64,000 nt of DNA from Acetobacter sicerae (GCF_011516765.1 NZ_JAAABN010000002.1:62001-126000), one strand, 5' to 3'. Counted from the stretch's first letter, positions 48,905 through 59,001 are shown. The notes: generated from the sequence alone by a model not told the origin. Numbers and translations: made by a program.

Positions 48905-50344
48905 ATGAAACATTCCTGCCACTTGGGTTTGGGACTGGCAGCTCTACTGTGCAGCTCGACAGCCATGGCCCAGAAATATGATGGCAGCGGCGAGCCCAGT
49001 TTCATTCCCCACACGCTGGAGGAAGCTCTTTCTGTTGCCTACCTGACCAACCCGACACTTCAGCAGGAACGTGCGACACTGCGGGCGACGGACGAAAACG
49101 TCCCCACAGCGCTTGCAGGCTGGCATCCCACAATCAAGGGACAGTTCAATCCCAGCTACTATAAGGGTAGCAACAACTATACCGGCGATCCGGCGCAGGG
49201 CATTGCAAGCTATCAGCGCAAATACAGCACGTTCGGTTATGCCGCGAACGTGTCCGCCACCGAGCCGATCTATTCTGGCGGCAAGACGACAGCCCAGACC
49301 CATCAGGCCGTCAACAAGGTCATGGCCGAAAGAGCCAAGCTGATCTCCACGGAACAGCAGGTCTTCATGAGCGTTGTGAACGCTTATGTCGGTGTAATTG
49401 AGGATGAGCAGCTTCTCCAGTTGAACATCAACAACGAACGCGTGCTTGAGCAGCAGCTCAAGGCCACCAACGAACGTTTCCGCGTTGGTGAAATTACGCG
49501 CACCGACGTGGCGCAGGCCGAATCAGCCTATGCGAGCGCGAAAGCGACCCGCCAGCAGTCTGAAGGAACGCTCCAGACCGCGCAGGCTACCTATATGCAG
49601 GTTGTGGGGATGGCGCCGCCGCCCAACCTCGTTCCTCCCCAGCCACTCGTGCTTCCGGTCAAATCGGAGAACGAAGCCGTGGCCATGGCGGTGAAGAACA
49701 ATCCTGACGTCATCACCGCGCTCTTTACCGAATCGGCTCAGAAAGATGCTGTGGCGGTCGCCATGGCGGCTCTGATGCCGACCGTAGCCGCGTCCGTCGC
49801 CTACATGCGTCAGGTCAACCAGCAGCTGGGCGGTCAGACCAATGACGACAAATACGCCACGCTGGATGTGACCGTCCCCATTTACCAGGGTGGATCGGAA
49901 TATTCGGAAGTCCGACAGGCCAAACAGCAGGCTCAGGCCTCCAGTCGCGCTGTTGACGTGCAGCGCCGGACGGCTGCGCAGGCTGCCGCGTCAAACTGGC
50001 AGCGTCTGGTGTCTTACAAAGCTGCTATCGAAAGCAATCACGCCGCCATCAAGGCCGGTATGGTCGCTCTTGATGGTGTGGAACGACAGGCTATTGTGGG
50101 TACGAGCACTGCTCTTGAAGTGCTGCAGCAGCAGAGCACCCTCCTTCAGGCGCAGGTCGCGCTTGTTCAGAGCCTCAGTAACATGGTCACGTCCTCTTAT
50201 AACGTCGCCTCTGCTATCGGGCGCTTGACAGCACTTGATCTGCATCTGAACGTGCCGCTTTATAATGAGAAAGCCTACTATAACGCGGTTAAGGATCGTT
50301 TGTGGGGGCTGAATGACTATGCGTTGGATCAGCCCGGACGATAA
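48905..50344 (+). CDS. tolC: TolC-family outer-membrane efflux protein
   Basis: A 479-aa TolC protein from ATG 48905 with signal peptide (LGLGLAALLCSSTAMA). It has the two repeated OEP domains: LEEALSVAYLTNPTLQQERA and RFRVGEITRTDVAQAESAY in the first half, IYQGGSEYSEVRQAKQQ and GTSTALEVLQQQSTLLQAQ in the second. It forms the exit duct for type I secretion and RND/MFS/FUSC efflux and could serve the FUSC-HlyD pump in this window. Followed by the DUF2497 gene 23 bp later. Confidence 0.95.
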   Translation: MKHSCHLGLGLAALLCSSTAMAQKYDGSGEPSFIPHTLEEALSVAYLTNPTLQQERATLRATDENVPTALAGWHPTIKGQFNPSYYKGSNNYTGDPAQGIASYQRKYSTFGYAANVSATEPIYSGGKTTAQTHQAVNKVMAERAKLISTEQQVFMSVVNAYVGVIEDEQLLQLNINNERVLEQQLKATNERFRVGEITRTDVAQAESAYASAKATRQQSEGTLQTAQATYMQVVGMAPPPNLVPPQPLVLPVKSENEAVAMAVKNNPDVITALFTESAQKDAVAVAMAALMPTVAASVAYMRQVNQQLGGQTNDDKYATLDVTVPIYQGGSEYSEVRQAKQQAQASSRAVDVQRRTAAQAAASNWQRLVSYKAAIESNHAAIKAGMVALDGVERQAIVGTSTALEVLQQQSTLLQAQVALVQSLSNMVTSSYNVASAIGRLTALDLHLNVPLYNEKAYYNAVKDRLWGLNDYALDQPGR

Positions 50345-50367
50345 GCGCGGCGTGGAAAGGTTTTTTA

Positions 50368-51324
50368 ATGACAGAGAATAACGACCCGCAGCAGTCGGAA
50401 AACGGTTCCATCAACACTGTTCTGAGTTCCATCCGCCGCATTCTACAGGAAGGAAAAGAGGCGCACGCTGTCTCCCAGCAGTCCACTGCACCTGAGCTCC
50501 AGACGCCCGCACAGCCGGAACCGAAGTCCGAGGAAGCAGTCGCTCCACCTGCACCATCTCCGCAGGACGACGATGACAGCGTGCTCGTGCTCGATTCCTC
50601 CATGTTTGCACCTGAGGAAGAGACGGAATCACATGAGCATACGGAACAGGAGCAGCCTGCCGCGCCTGTAGAAGCGCATGCACCAGTTCCCCTTCCGGCG
50701 GAACCTGAACAGAAAGCGGAGCAGAAACCGGAACCGGAGCCAGAGCCGACACCTGAGCCGCCTGCGCCTGTCGCTGAAGCGCCGGCAGAGCCAGAACACG
50801 TGACTGCTCCCCCACCATCTCCTGCACCTGAACCGGAACCTGTTTCCGCTCAACCTGCAGAGACACATGAATCGGTGACGGCAGAAACCGAATCTCATGT
50901 CCCCGTCCCTACCCTGCCAACACCAGTACCTGTAGTTCCCCCCTTGTCTCCACCCGAGCATCTGGTGGAGAATATCGAGACACAACAGGCTAGGACCAGA
51001 ATGAGCGAGAACAGAACCCCGGCGGAAACCGCCGCCGGCTATTCCGACTCTGATGCACCGCAGCCCGTACAGATCGCTCTGGACAAGCAGACTGTCGGTG
51101 CTACGGAGCATTCTTTTGGTGCGCTGCAACAGATGCTGCGCCGCAAACAATCTTTTGAACACAAGGAGAGACGAGTGGCTATCACGCGTGGTGGAAACCT
51201 GACCATCGAAGACATCGTTCGCGATGAAGTGCGCGCATTCCTGAAGGAATGGCTTGACCAGCATCTGTCCGGCATTGTCCAGCAGGCTGTTCAGAAAGAG
51301 ATCGAGCGTCTCAGCGACCGCTGA
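50368..51324 (+). CDS. PopZ-like DUF2497 protein
   Basis: A 318-aa protein with three parts typical of the PopZ/DUF2497 family: a short N-terminal helix (INTVLSSIRRILQEGK), a long disordered Pro/Glu/Ala-rich linker (residues ~35-215), and a C-terminal helical oligomerisation region (LTIEDIVRDEVRAFLKEWLD, then QHLSGIVQQAVQKEIERL). PopZ forms polar microdomains in Caulobacter and recruits segregation and cell-cycle proteins. The linker is longer than in Caulobacter PopZ. Position between tolC and valS is usual for the family. AAGG lies seven bases before the ATG. Confidence 0.85.
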   Translation: MTENNDPQQSENGSINTVLSSIRRILQEGKEAHAVSQQSTAPELQTPAQPEPKSEEAVAPPAPSPQDDDDSVLVLDSSMFAPEEETESHEHTEQEQPAAPVEAHAPVPLPAEPEQKAEQKPEPEPEPTPEPPAPVAEAPAEPEHVTAPPPSPAPEPEPVSAQPAETHESVTAETESHVPVPTLPTPVPVVPPLSPPEHLVENIETQQARTRMSENRTPAETAAGYSDSDAPQPVQIALDKQTVGATEHSFGALQQMLRRKQSFEHKERRVAITRGGNLTIEDIVRDEVRAFLKEWLDQHLSGIVQQAVQKEIERLSDR

Positions 51325-51400
51325 TCTTTCTGTCCCGGCCTGACTGACTGACCGGCAACGGTTCAGGATGGCTGGTCAGAGACCCGCTCAAAGCGGTATG

Positions 51401-51439
51401 AAGAAACGCAGCGCGGCATAAGCGCTGCGTTTCTTTTTG
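51401..51439 (+). terminator. Strong terminator between DUF2497 and valS
   Basis: AAGAAACGCAGCGC (51401-51414) and GCGCTGCGTTTCTT (51422-51435) make a perfect 14-bp stem with a 7-nt loop, followed by TTTG. It ends the tolC-DUF2497 transcript 77 bp after the stop and lies 30 bp before valS. Confidence 0.9.
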
Positions 51440-51468
51440 TTCAAACACCTTCCATCTGGTTAGAGGCG

Positions 51469-54162
51469 ATGCTCAGCAAAACGTTTCAGGCGACGGACAC
51501 CGAAGCCCAGCTCTACGAAACCTGGGAAACTGAGGGACGGTTCGCTGCCGATCCGAACAGCAAGGCCACGCCTTTCACCATCATGATCCCGCCGCCCAAT
51601 GTCACCGGCACGCTCCATATGGGGCATGCGCTGACCATGACGTTGCAGGACACGCTCATCCGCTGGCAGCGCATGCAGGGGCGCGACACGCTCTGGCAGC
51701 CCGGCACGGATCACGCGGGCATTGCGACCCAGCTTGTCGTTGAACGTCAGCTTGCGGGTGAAAACACCACGCGACAGGAACTTGGTCGCGAAGAATTCCT
51801 CAACCGGGTGTGGAAATGGAAAGGTGAATCCGGCAGCGGCATCACCCGGCAGCTTCGTCGCCTCGGCTCGTCCCTCGACTGGTCGCGCGAACGCTTCACC
51901 ATGGATGACGGACTGTCCAAGGCCGTCAAGGAAGTCTTCGTCACGCTCTATCGTGAGAAGCTGATCTACCGTGACCGTCGCCTCGTCAACTGGGACCCGC
52001 ATTTCCGGACCGCCATTTCCGACCTCGAGGTCGAGAACAAGGAAGTGCGCGGCAATCTCTGGCACATCCGCTATCCGGTCGCGGACTCTGAGGGTGAATC
52101 CATTGTCGTCGCCACAACCCGTCCGGAGACCATGCTGGGCGATACGGCTGTCGCCGTGCATCCCGAGGACGAGCGTTACAAGGCTCTGGTCGGACGTTTT
52201 GTTGTCCTGCCGCTGACCGGTCGCCGTATTCCCATCGTTGCCGACACCTATTCCGATCCGGAAAAAGGCACCGGCGCGGTCAAGATCACCCCGGCGCATG
52301 ACTTCAACGACTTTGAAGTCGGCAAGCGTCATGACCTGCCGATGCTGACAGTGCTGGATGAAGGCGCTGCCGTTACGCTCGCGGAAATCGAGGACGATCT
52401 TCACACCGTTGAAGGTCTGGCCGATCCTGCTTTCGTGCGCGGTCTGGAAGGCAGATCCCGCGAGGACGCCCGCAAGGCCATTGTCGCCGAGTTGGAAACG
52501 CTGGGTTACCTCGTCGAGATCGAGCCGCACACCAATCAGGTGCCGCACGCCGAGCGTGGTGGCGCGGTGGTCGAGCCGCGCCTGACGACACAGTGGTACT
52601 GCGATGCGGCTACCCTCGCCGGTCCGGCGATTGAAGCTGTTGAAAAAGGCGATGTCACTTTCGTGCCGCGCCAGTGGGAAAACACGTTCTTCGCCTGGAT
52701 GCGGGACATTCAGCCGTGGTGCATTTCCCGCCAGCTTTGGTGGGGGCATCGTATTCCAGCCTGGTATGGCCCGGATGGCGCCGTTTTCGTCGGATATGAC
52801 GATGCCGACGCGAAACAGCAGGCGAAAGCGCATTACGGCGAAGACGTCGAACTGACGCAGGATGAAGACGTGCTGGACACGTGGTTCTCCTCCGCGCTGT
52901 GGCCGTTCTCCACCCTCGGCTGGCCGGATAAGACGCCGGATCTGGCCCGCTATTATCCGACCGACGTGCTTGTCACCGGCTTCGACATCATCTTCTTCTG
53001 GGTCGCCCGGATGATGATGATGGGCCTGCACTTCATGAAGGATGTGCCGTTCCGCACCGTCTTCATTCATGGTCTGGTGCGCGATGAGCGCGGCCAGAAG
53101 ATGTCCAAGAGCAAAGGCAACGGTATCGACCCGCTGGAACTGCTCGACCAGTACGGCGCGGATGCGGTCCGCTTCACCATCTGCGCGCTGACCGGCGTCG
53201 GACGTGATCTGAAGTTCGGTCCAAAGCGTGTCGAAGATCACCGTGCGTTTGTGACCAAGCTGTGGAATGCCTCGCGCTTCTGCGAGATGAACGGTGTGAA
53301 GCCGGTTGAGGGCTTCGATCCTTCGACCGTGCAGAGCCCGCTTGGTCGCTGGATCATCTTTGAAGCGTCCAAGGCCATCAGCGAGGCGACCAGCGCGCTC
53401 GAAGCCTATCGTTTCGATGAATATGCCGGCGCGTGCTACCGCTTTGTCTGGAACCGTTTCTGCGACTGGTATCTGGAACTGACCAAGCCGCTGTTCTCGG
53501 GTGACACAACACCGGAAGCCGATGAACTGCGCGCCGTCACGGCCTGGGTACTGGAGACGATCCTGCGTCTGCTTCAGCCGATCATGCCGTTTGTCACTGA
53601 CACGCTGTGGCACGAGTTCGGCTATGGTCCGCGTGGCGAGCTTATGGGTGCGAAATGGCCGGTTCCTGTGACCGTGCCGGGAGCCGAGGCGGCTGTTGAG
53701 GAAATCGACTGGCTGACGCGCTTTATTTCCGAAATCCGCACTGTGCGTTCGGAAATGAACGTGCCCCCTTCCCGTCTGTCGCCTGTGCTGCTGAAGGACG
53801 CATCGACCACCACGCAGGATCGCGCCACACGCTGGAAGGAAACGATCGGCCGCATGGCTCGTGTTTCCGAAATCGGCGTTCTGGACGGCGATGTGCCGAA
53901 AGGCTCGGCTCAGGCGGTGCTTGATGAAGCGACGCTGGTTCTGCCGCTTGCCGATATCATCGACCTTGACGCTGAACGCGCCCGATTGGCGAAGGAACTG
54001 ACCAAGGCGGAAGGTGAAATCCAGAAAACCGAGCGCAAGCTGGGCAATGCGGACTTCATCGCCCGCGGCAAGCCGGAGGTTGTTGAGGAAACCCGCGAGC
54101 GTCTGGTGACCCAGCAGGGTGATCGGGATCGCCTGAAGGCAGCACTCGCCCGTCTGGGGTGA
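51469..54162 (+). CDS. valS: Valyl-tRNA synthetase
   Basis: An 897-aa class I synthetase. The HIGH motif appears as HMGH at residues 50-53 and the KMSKS motif at about residue 544. The CP1 editing domain lies between, with TTRPETMLGDTA. The last ~65 residues (LDAERARLAKELTKAEGEIQ) form the ValS C-terminal coiled coil that contacts tRNA. Length is normal. It charges tRNA(Val) in the cytoplasm. A strong terminator precedes it, so it has its own transcription or reads through. Confidence 0.98.
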   Translation: MLSKTFQATDTEAQLYETWETEGRFAADPNSKATPFTIMIPPPNVTGTLHMGHALTMTLQDTLIRWQRMQGRDTLWQPGTDHAGIATQLVVERQLAGENTTRQELGREEFLNRVWKWKGESGSGITRQLRRLGSSLDWSRERFTMDDGLSKAVKEVFVTLYREKLIYRDRRLVNWDPHFRTAISDLEVENKEVRGNLWHIRYPVADSEGESIVVATTRPETMLGDTAVAVHPEDERYKALVGRFVVLPLTGRRIPIVADTYSDPEKGTGAVKITPAHDFNDFEVGKRHDLPMLTVLDEGAAVTLAEIEDDLHTVEGLADPAFVRGLEGRSREDARKAIVAELETLGYLVEIEPHTNQVPHAERGGAVVEPRLTTQWYCDAATLAGPAIEAVEKGDVTFVPRQWENTFFAWMRDIQPWCISRQLWWGHRIPAWYGPDGAVFVGYDDADAKQQAKAHYGEDVELTQDEDVLDTWFSSALWPFSTLGWPDKTPDLARYYPTDVLVTGFDIIFFWVARMMMMGLHFMKDVPFRTVFIHGLVRDERGQKMSKSKGNGIDPLELLDQYGADAVRFTICALTGVGRDLKFGPKRVEDHRAFVTKLWNASRFCEMNGVKPVEGFDPSTVQSPLGRWIIFEASKAISEATSALEAYRFDEYAGACYRFVWNRFCDWYLELTKPLFSGDTTPEADELRAVTAWVLETILRLLQPIMPFVTDTLWHEFGYGPRGELMGAKWPVPVTVPGAEAAVEEIDWLTRFISEIRTVRSEMNVPPSRLSPVLLKDASTTTQDRATRWKETIGRMARVSEIGVLDGDVPKGSAQAVLDEATLVLPLADIIDLDAERARLAKELTKAEGEIQKTERKLGNADFIARGKPEVVEETRERLVTQQGDRDRLKAALARLG

Positions 54163-54186
54163 GTGCTGAGTTTCTTAGGCAGATAA

Positions 54187-54262
54187 AAGTTTTTGGTGAA
54201 GCTTTTTTCAAAAAGCTTTGAAGAACGTCGCCTTTTTGAAAAAAGGCGACATCCAAAAACTT
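54187..54262. repeat. Cruciform-type intergenic palindromic element
   Basis: An outer inverted repeat, AAGTTTTTGG (54187-54196) and CCAAAAACTT (54253-54262), encloses two perfect hairpins: AAGCTTTTT/AAAAAGCTT (54199-54218) and GTCGCCTTTTT/AAAAAGGCGAC (54227-54250). The whole can fold into a three-way junction. It lies between valS and msrA and could terminate valS. The regular architecture suggests a dispersed repeat family, but only one copy is in this window. Confidence 0.75.
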
Positions 54263-54391
54263 CTTCTGTTTCCGATCAGGGTGTTGTGGGAAACAGCTTC
54301 TGCTGACTTACTTTATGTGTGAGTGACGGGGGAAACTCTGTCACCTACATGAGGTTAAGACCTTCACAGAATGAACTGACAGGACCACACC

Positions 54392-54937
54392 ATGACTGAA
54401 ACAGCGATACTCGGAGGAGGATGCTTCTGGTGCGTGGAGGCCGTGCTGGTCTCCATCAACGGTGTCCTGAGCGTGCAGTCCGGCTATGCGGGTGGCAAGA
54501 CCGAAAACCCGACCTATAAAGAGGTCTGCTCCGGCCTCACCGGTCATGCGGAAGTCGTGGAAGTCATCTTTGATCCGGCGGTGATTTCCTATGCCCAGCT
54601 TTTGCGGATTTTCTTCACGCTGCATGATCCGACCACGCTGAACCGGCAGGGGAATGACAGAGGCCCCCAGTATCGGTCGGTCATTTTCTGGACCAGTGAA
54701 GAACAGCGTGAAACGGCGGAAACTGTCAGGCAGGAAATCGAACAGTCGGGCCTGTGGAACGAGCCGCTGGTTACGCAGATCGAACCGCTGACCACATTCT
54801 GGCCAGCGGAAGCGGAACATGATGACTATTTCAGGCGCAATCCTGACAATGGGTATTGTCAGGTTGTTGTTGCGCCGAAAGTTGTGAAAATGCGGAAGGT
54901 TTTTGCGAGTTTGCAGAAAAGACCGGATAAAAGCTGA
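54392..54937 (+). CDS. msrA: Peptide-methionine (S)-S-oxide reductase
   Basis: A 181-aa MsrA with the catalytic GGGCFWCVE motif (nucleophile Cys11), SGYAGG, the Glu/Tyr-containing TYKEVCSG and a C-terminal GYCQVVVAPK segment with the likely resolving Cys. It reduces methionine-S-sulfoxide and protects against oxidative damage. AGGA lies seven bases before the ATG. It stands alone between the cruciform element and an AT-rich orphan gene. Confidence 0.96.
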   Translation: MTETAILGGGCFWCVEAVLVSINGVLSVQSGYAGGKTENPTYKEVCSGLTGHAEVVEVIFDPAVISYAQLLRIFFTLHDPTTLNRQGNDRGPQYRSVIFWTSEEQRETAETVRQEIEQSGLWNEPLVTQIEPLTTFWPAEAEHDDYFRRNPDNGYCQVVVAPKVVKMRKVFASLQKRPDKS

Positions 54938-55158
54938 TTGCACTAAAAGCTTTGAACGATTTTATGTTTAAAAAGCTGATTCTATCTATAAATAGTCTTT
55001 TTTAAGGGAAGAAGACCCTATGTATTTATAAAAACCAAATTGTGTTTTGCAACATAATTAAGGGATTTCGACAAACAGACACTCGAAAAATTAGAGATAA
55101 AAAACAGGTTGCAAAACGGAGCACGGGAAACAAAATCCAATTTTTGTTTAGGTGAGAA

Positions 55159-55533
55159 ATGTCAGAGAAATTTTCTGAAGCATTAAAATATTTAGATGGA
55201 AATAATTTATATGGCATATGGAACGACATTAATTCCGATGTAGAAATCAATATTCACACATCAGAAGCTATAAAAAATCTTGTAGATTTTTTTGAGTTTG
55301 CCATTCAGAAAAATCTTATAGTAGAATACGATATTGAGAAAAAAATAGCTAAGTTTTCTGGGGACTCTCCATCCGTAGTTTCTCGTAGAATATTAGGGAA
55401 TTTTATAACACACAATAACAACCTTCCTGAAAAAAATCCTCTATCAGATAATGATTTCTTTTGCTATTTACTTTACAAAACAGGATGGGCCATTTTGAAA
55501 AATGGGACCAAGTTGATAACACCTGATGTATAG
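55159..55533 (+). CDS. AT-rich orphan protein, possible immunity protein
   Basis: A 124-aa soluble acidic protein with no signal. I do not recognise it firmly. The pattern YGIWNDINSDV, the DFFEFAIQKNLIVEYD helix and the late GWAILKNG recall small immunity proteins of contact-dependent or polymorphic toxin systems (for example DUF596-like), by eye only. The gene and its ~220-bp flanks on both sides are far more AT-rich than the neighbours, pointing to horizontal arrival. No toxin gene is next to it. GTGAG six bases before the ATG is a fair ribosome binding site. Confidence 0.6.
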   Translation: MSEKFSEALKYLDGNNLYGIWNDINSDVEINIHTSEAIKNLVDFFEFAIQKNLIVEYDIEKKIAKFSGDSPSVVSRRILGNFITHNNNLPEKNPLSDNDFFCYLLYKTGWAILKNGTKLITPDV

Positions 55534-55752
55534 TATTTTGTTGTGATTGTCCAAACCCCTTAATCTGGTTAACCCTCGCATTTCGACCGAGCCTGTTTCC
55601 ATTTCGAAGACTTACTCCATGTCCGTCGAGGGAAGCTTGCGGACCGTCTGCTGCGGAAACTGTCGCTCAGAAGTTTTTACCTCGATAAAGGGGTGAAAGC
55701 AGAGATATCTACAAATGGTATAATCGCATTCCGAAACAGACCTTCCTCCCCC

Positions 55753-56226
55753 TCACTCCACGACCATATCCTGACTAACATCCACCCACCCCGCCTCCAC
55801 CAATTCCGCCAGTCGCGCCGGTGTCAGCCGCACGGAACTCGTGAGCGAACCTGCCGCCGGATAGACCACGTCAAACGCTTTCAGTGAAACATCGCAATAG
55901 ACTTTCATCGGCTGCGGCAGACCGAACGGGCACACACCGCCTACGGGATGGCTGGTGAGTTCCAGCACCTCCTCAGCGGGAAGCATTCTGGGACGTGCGC
56001 CGAAGGCGGCCCTGGTCTTGCGGTTATCGAGGCGTGCATCTCCGGCCATGACGACAAGAACCCGCTCGTCGCCCACCTTGATGGCCAGTGTCTTGGCGAT
56101 CTGGCCTTCCTTCACGCCCAGCGCCTGAGCCGCCAGAGGGACGGTCGCCGTGCTCGCGCCCTGATCGATAATCTCCACGTCGGGCGCGTTGGCGGCGAAA
56201 AAGGCTTTAACGGATTCAAGACTCAT
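55753..56226 (-). CDS. YbaK/EbsC-family aminoacyl-tRNA deacylase
   Basis: A 157-aa YbaK/ProX-type editing domain protein: GASTATVPLAAQALGVKEGQIAKTL, VMAGDARLDNRK, the HPVGGVCPFG motif and the final LTPARLAELVEAGWVDV. Members hydrolyse mischarged tRNAs such as Cys-tRNA(Pro) or Ala-tRNA(Pro). The GGVCPFG pattern fits the free-standing YbaK/prolyl deacylase group. It ends 56 bp from the DHA kinase on the same strand. Confidence 0.88.
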   Translation of the reverse strand: MSLESVKAFFAANAPDVEIIDQGASTATVPLAAQALGVKEGQIAKTLAIKVGDERVLVVMAGDARLDNRKTRAAFGARPRMLPAEEVLELTSHPVGGVCPFGLPQPMKVYCDVSLKAFDVVYPAAGSLTSSVRLTPARLAELVEAGWVDVSQDMVVE

Positions 56227-56281
56227 ACTTCATGCCTCTGGCAACGGGGTTCCCGAAACAGCGGGAACCCTTCTTCAATCA

Positions 56282-57910
56282 TCACGATGCAGACATGGCT
56301 TCCAGCAACCGGGCGATCGCCTCCGCGCCGGGGTCCGGCACGTCGTGCATCTGGCTTTCCGGCACGTAGGACGCACGCCCGGCCTGAGCCTTGCCCATCT
56401 TTCTGGTGGCGTCGGCCCCCTTGCGGGCCGCTGTTGCGGCGTCCCTGAGCGAGCCGCCATCAGCCAGCGCTTTCAGGGCCGGATCAATCGCGTCGATCAT
56501 GGTCCGGTCACCCGGCTTCGCGCCTCCCAGTGTCTGCATGGCCTCCAGTCCTTCCTGAAGCGCCACGGCCCATGATGACGTGCTGCGGCCTGCTGTCGAG
56601 AACAGAACCGACAGAAGAGCCCCGCTGGAACCGCCAGTATGACGGGTCAGCACGCGCCCGATGGTGCTGAACAGCGCGTGCGGGTCAGCGAGAGGCAGAC
56701 GGTCCAGCGCATTGAGGATTTCCTTTGCGGCTTCAGCAAAGGTCGAGCCTGCGTCGCCATCGCCGATCTTGGCGTCGAGCGCGTTGAGACTGTCCGCGTT
56801 CCTGATCAGGGCCTCGGCCCCCGTGCGCATCAGGGCTTCCAGTTGCGGGTTGGAAGACGGCGCTGTTTCGAAGGTTTTCGGAAGCGATGGCATCTTGCGC
56901 AGAGCGGGCTTGCCGAAAGTCGCCACGCCGGGCCATGCGGGCGGCTCGACGGACGCCTTCAGCGCTTCGGTAATGTCATCTGTCAATTCAATGACGGTCA
57001 GCGAAAAGCCGTTCATATCCAGAGCCGTCATGACGGGTGCTGGCCCGATGATGAGTTCGACCTGCTGAGCGAGGGGTGTTTTGGCGAAGGCTTCGAGCAG
57101 CAGCGTCATTTCAACAGGCGGCACGCTGCCGAGCATGTTGAGCAGAAGGGCGTATTTCTTTTCACCACCGGAAAGCGCCTTCTGAAGCGCGGCTGCCGCC
57201 TGCTCCATGAGGTCGTCCGCCCTGGCGACGTCGATCTGCTGGGCGCCCGGCTCGCCGTGGATACCCAGTCCGAGTTCGGCCTGCCCCTTCTCCAGCCGGG
57301 TTTCATGCGCGGTGTCGTAGGCGTTGCAATCCGTCAGGGAGAGACCGATCGACGAGATTTTCTCTGCGGCTTCCCGCGCCTTTCGGGCGACGACATCCAG
57401 AGGCTCGCCCTGTGACGCAGCATGACCGGCAATCTTCTGGACCAGCACGGTTCCGGCCAGCCCGCGCGGATAACGGCTGCCGGGAAGAGCGATGTCGTCG
57501 CCCACGATCACCGTTTCGACGGGAATACCCATGTCGCGGGCCTGCTCGGCGGCCAGCGTGAAGTTCAGGCGGTCTCCGGTGTAGCTCTTGATGACCAGCA
57601 GGCATCCGGTTTTGCCGGAGACGGCCAGAATCGCGGCCAGAACGGCGTCGACGCCGGGTGACGCGAACACGGAACCGCACACTGCGGCGTCCAGCATGCC
57701 CTCACCGACAAATCCCGCGTGGGCCGGTTCGTGACCAGAGCCGCCACCGGAGATGATCGCCACATGCTCCGGATTCCGCTCCTTGCGCAGGACAACCTTG
57801 ATCTCCGGATAGCCGTCGAGACGGCAGAGGTGCTGCCCCATGGAAGAGCGCAACAGGCCGTCTAGCGATTCCGTCACCAGAGTTTCACGGGAGTTGAAGA
57901 AGCGCTTCAT
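56282..57910 (-). CDS. Dihydroxyacetone kinase, fused DhaK-DhaL
   Basis: About 542 aa. The N-terminal DhaK domain has [15 protein letters not shown] and the GLGIHGEPG loop with the His that binds dihydroxyacetone covalently. The C-terminal DhaL domain has [11 protein letters not shown], whose Asp residues bind Mg-ADP/ATP, and GGSSGAL. The fusion marks it as an ATP-dependent kinase rather than a PTS type. It makes DHA phosphate, which fits an organism that oxidises glycerol to DHA. Start by family alignment is ATG 57910; ATG 57946, with AGGAGG just ahead, is an alternative. Confidence 0.93.
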   Translation of the reverse strand: MKRFFNSRETLVTESLDGLLRSSMGQHLCRLDGYPEIKVVLRKERNPEHVAIISGGGSGHEPAHAGFVGEGMLDAAVCGSVFASPGVDAVLAAILAVSGKTGCLLVIKSYTGDRLNFTLAAEQARDMGIPVETVIVGDDIALPGSRYPRGLAGTVLVQKIAGHAASQGEPLDVVARKAREAAEKISSIGLSLTDCNAYDTAHETRLEKGQAELGLGIHGEPGAQQIDVARADDLMEQAAAALQKALSGGEKKYALLLNMLGSVPPVEMTLLLEAFAKTPLAQQVELIIGPAPVMTALDMNGFSLTVIELTDDITEALKASVEPPAWPGVATFGKPALRKMPSLPKTFETAPSSNPQLEALMRTGAEALIRNADSLNALDAKIGDGDAGSTFAEAAKEILNALDRLPLADPHALFSTIGRVLTRHTGGSSGALLSVLFSTAGRSTSSWAVALQEGLEAMQTLGGAKPGDRTMIDAIDPALKALADGGSLRDAATAARKGADATRKMGKAQAGRASYVPESQMHDVPDPGAEAIARLLEAMSAS

Positions 57911-58095
57911 CGGCACGGTCTCTTTCTTTTTGTTTGTCCCAGTCATGCCCTCCTGTCCGCCTGGAGACAAGAAACAGCACTGCGATCTGCCATTCCCGCA
58001 ACGCACGACCGTCCGCTTCGGCTCCTTTCTTTCCGTTCTGGTCTCATCACTGTATGGTGCCCGCCCCTGCATATAAGCGGAGCTTGTTAAGTCCC

Positions 58096-58998
58096 ATGGA
58101 CCCGGCGTCCCCTCGCCCTACCGGCAAACCCCTGTCGTTTCAGGATCTGATCCTGACCCTCCATCGCTTCTGGTCGGCCCAAGGGTGCGCCATTCTCCAG
58201 CCCTACGACATCGAGGTCGGCGCGGGCACGCTCTCCCCGCACACCACGCTGCGGGCTCTGGGCGACACTCCGTGGAAGGCCGCCTATGTGCAGCCGTCCC
58301 GCCGTCCATCTGACGGGCGCTATGGCGAGAACCCGAACCGGCTCCAGCACTATTACCAGTATCAGGTGCTGCTGAAGCCGACGCCGGAAGAGAGCCAGCA
58401 GCTTCTGCTTGAGAGCTATCGCGCCATCGGAATCGACCCGGATCTGCATGACATCCGTTTTGTCGAGGATGACTGGGAGAACCCGACCATCGGCGCATGG
58501 GGTCTGGGCTGGGAAGTCTGGTGTGACGGCATGGAGGTGACGCAGTTCACCTACTTCCAGCAGGTCGGCGGCATTCCGGTGTCGGTCCCTTCCACGGAGC
58601 TGACCTACGGGCTTGAGCGCCTCGCCATGTATGTGCAGGGCGTCGAGAACGTCTATGACCTCGCCTTCAATGACGCGGGTCTGAAATATGGCGACGTGTT
58701 CCTGCGGGCCGAGCGCGATTACTCGCGGCATAACTTTGAACTGGCGAACACGGAGATGCTCCATCGCCACTTCATCGACGCCGAGAAGGAGTCCGTGGCG
58801 CTGGCGGAAGCTGGCGTGGCCCAGCCTGCTTACGATCAGTGTCTGAAGGCCAGCCACCTGTTCAACCTGCTCGACGCGCGCGGCGTCATCAGCGTGAGCG
58901 AGCGCGCTTCCTATATCGGTCGCGTCCGCACGCTGGCGAAACTCTGCTGTGAAACCTGGCTGGCCGAAGAAGCCGCCACAAAGAAGGTGGAGGGCTGA
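58096..58998 (+). CDS. glyQ: Glycyl-tRNA synthetase alpha subunit
   Basis: A 300-aa class II synthetase subunit with the start [20 protein letters not shown], then [17 protein letters not shown], the motif 2 region [20 protein letters not shown] and motif 3 [12 protein letters not shown]. It pairs with GlyS to make the alpha2-beta2 enzyme. I chose ATG 58096; the frame is open further upstream, over the divergent DHA kinase promoter. Four bases separate it from glyS. Confidence 0.97.
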   Translation: MDPASPRPTGKPLSFQDLILTLHRFWSAQGCAILQPYDIEVGAGTLSPHTTLRALGDTPWKAAYVQPSRRPSDGRYGENPNRLQHYYQYQVLLKPTPEESQQLLLESYRAIGIDPDLHDIRFVEDDWENPTIGAWGLGWEVWCDGMEVTQFTYFQQVGGIPVSVPSTELTYGLERLAMYVQGVENVYDLAFNDAGLKYGDVFLRAERDYSRHNFELANTEMLHRHFIDAEKESVALAEAGVAQPAYDQCLKASHLFNLLDARGVISVSERASYIGRVRTLAKLCCETWLAEEAATKKVEG

Positions 58999-59001
58999 GT
59001 C

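Noticed and set aside
51460-53613. 717-codon minus-strand ORF
   Set aside because: It is antisense to valS and reflects GC-rich codon bias; the plus strand carries an intact ValS with all motifs.
55026-55250. 74-codon minus-strand ORF overlapping the AT-rich orphan
   Set aside because: No ribosome binding site and it overlaps the better-supported plus-strand gene; AT-rich DNA gives hydrophobic frames by chance.
55534-55752. Possible gene fragment reading FEDLLHVRRGKLADRLL on the plus strand
   Set aside because: I could not tie it to a known family, and it has no start or context; left as intergenic.
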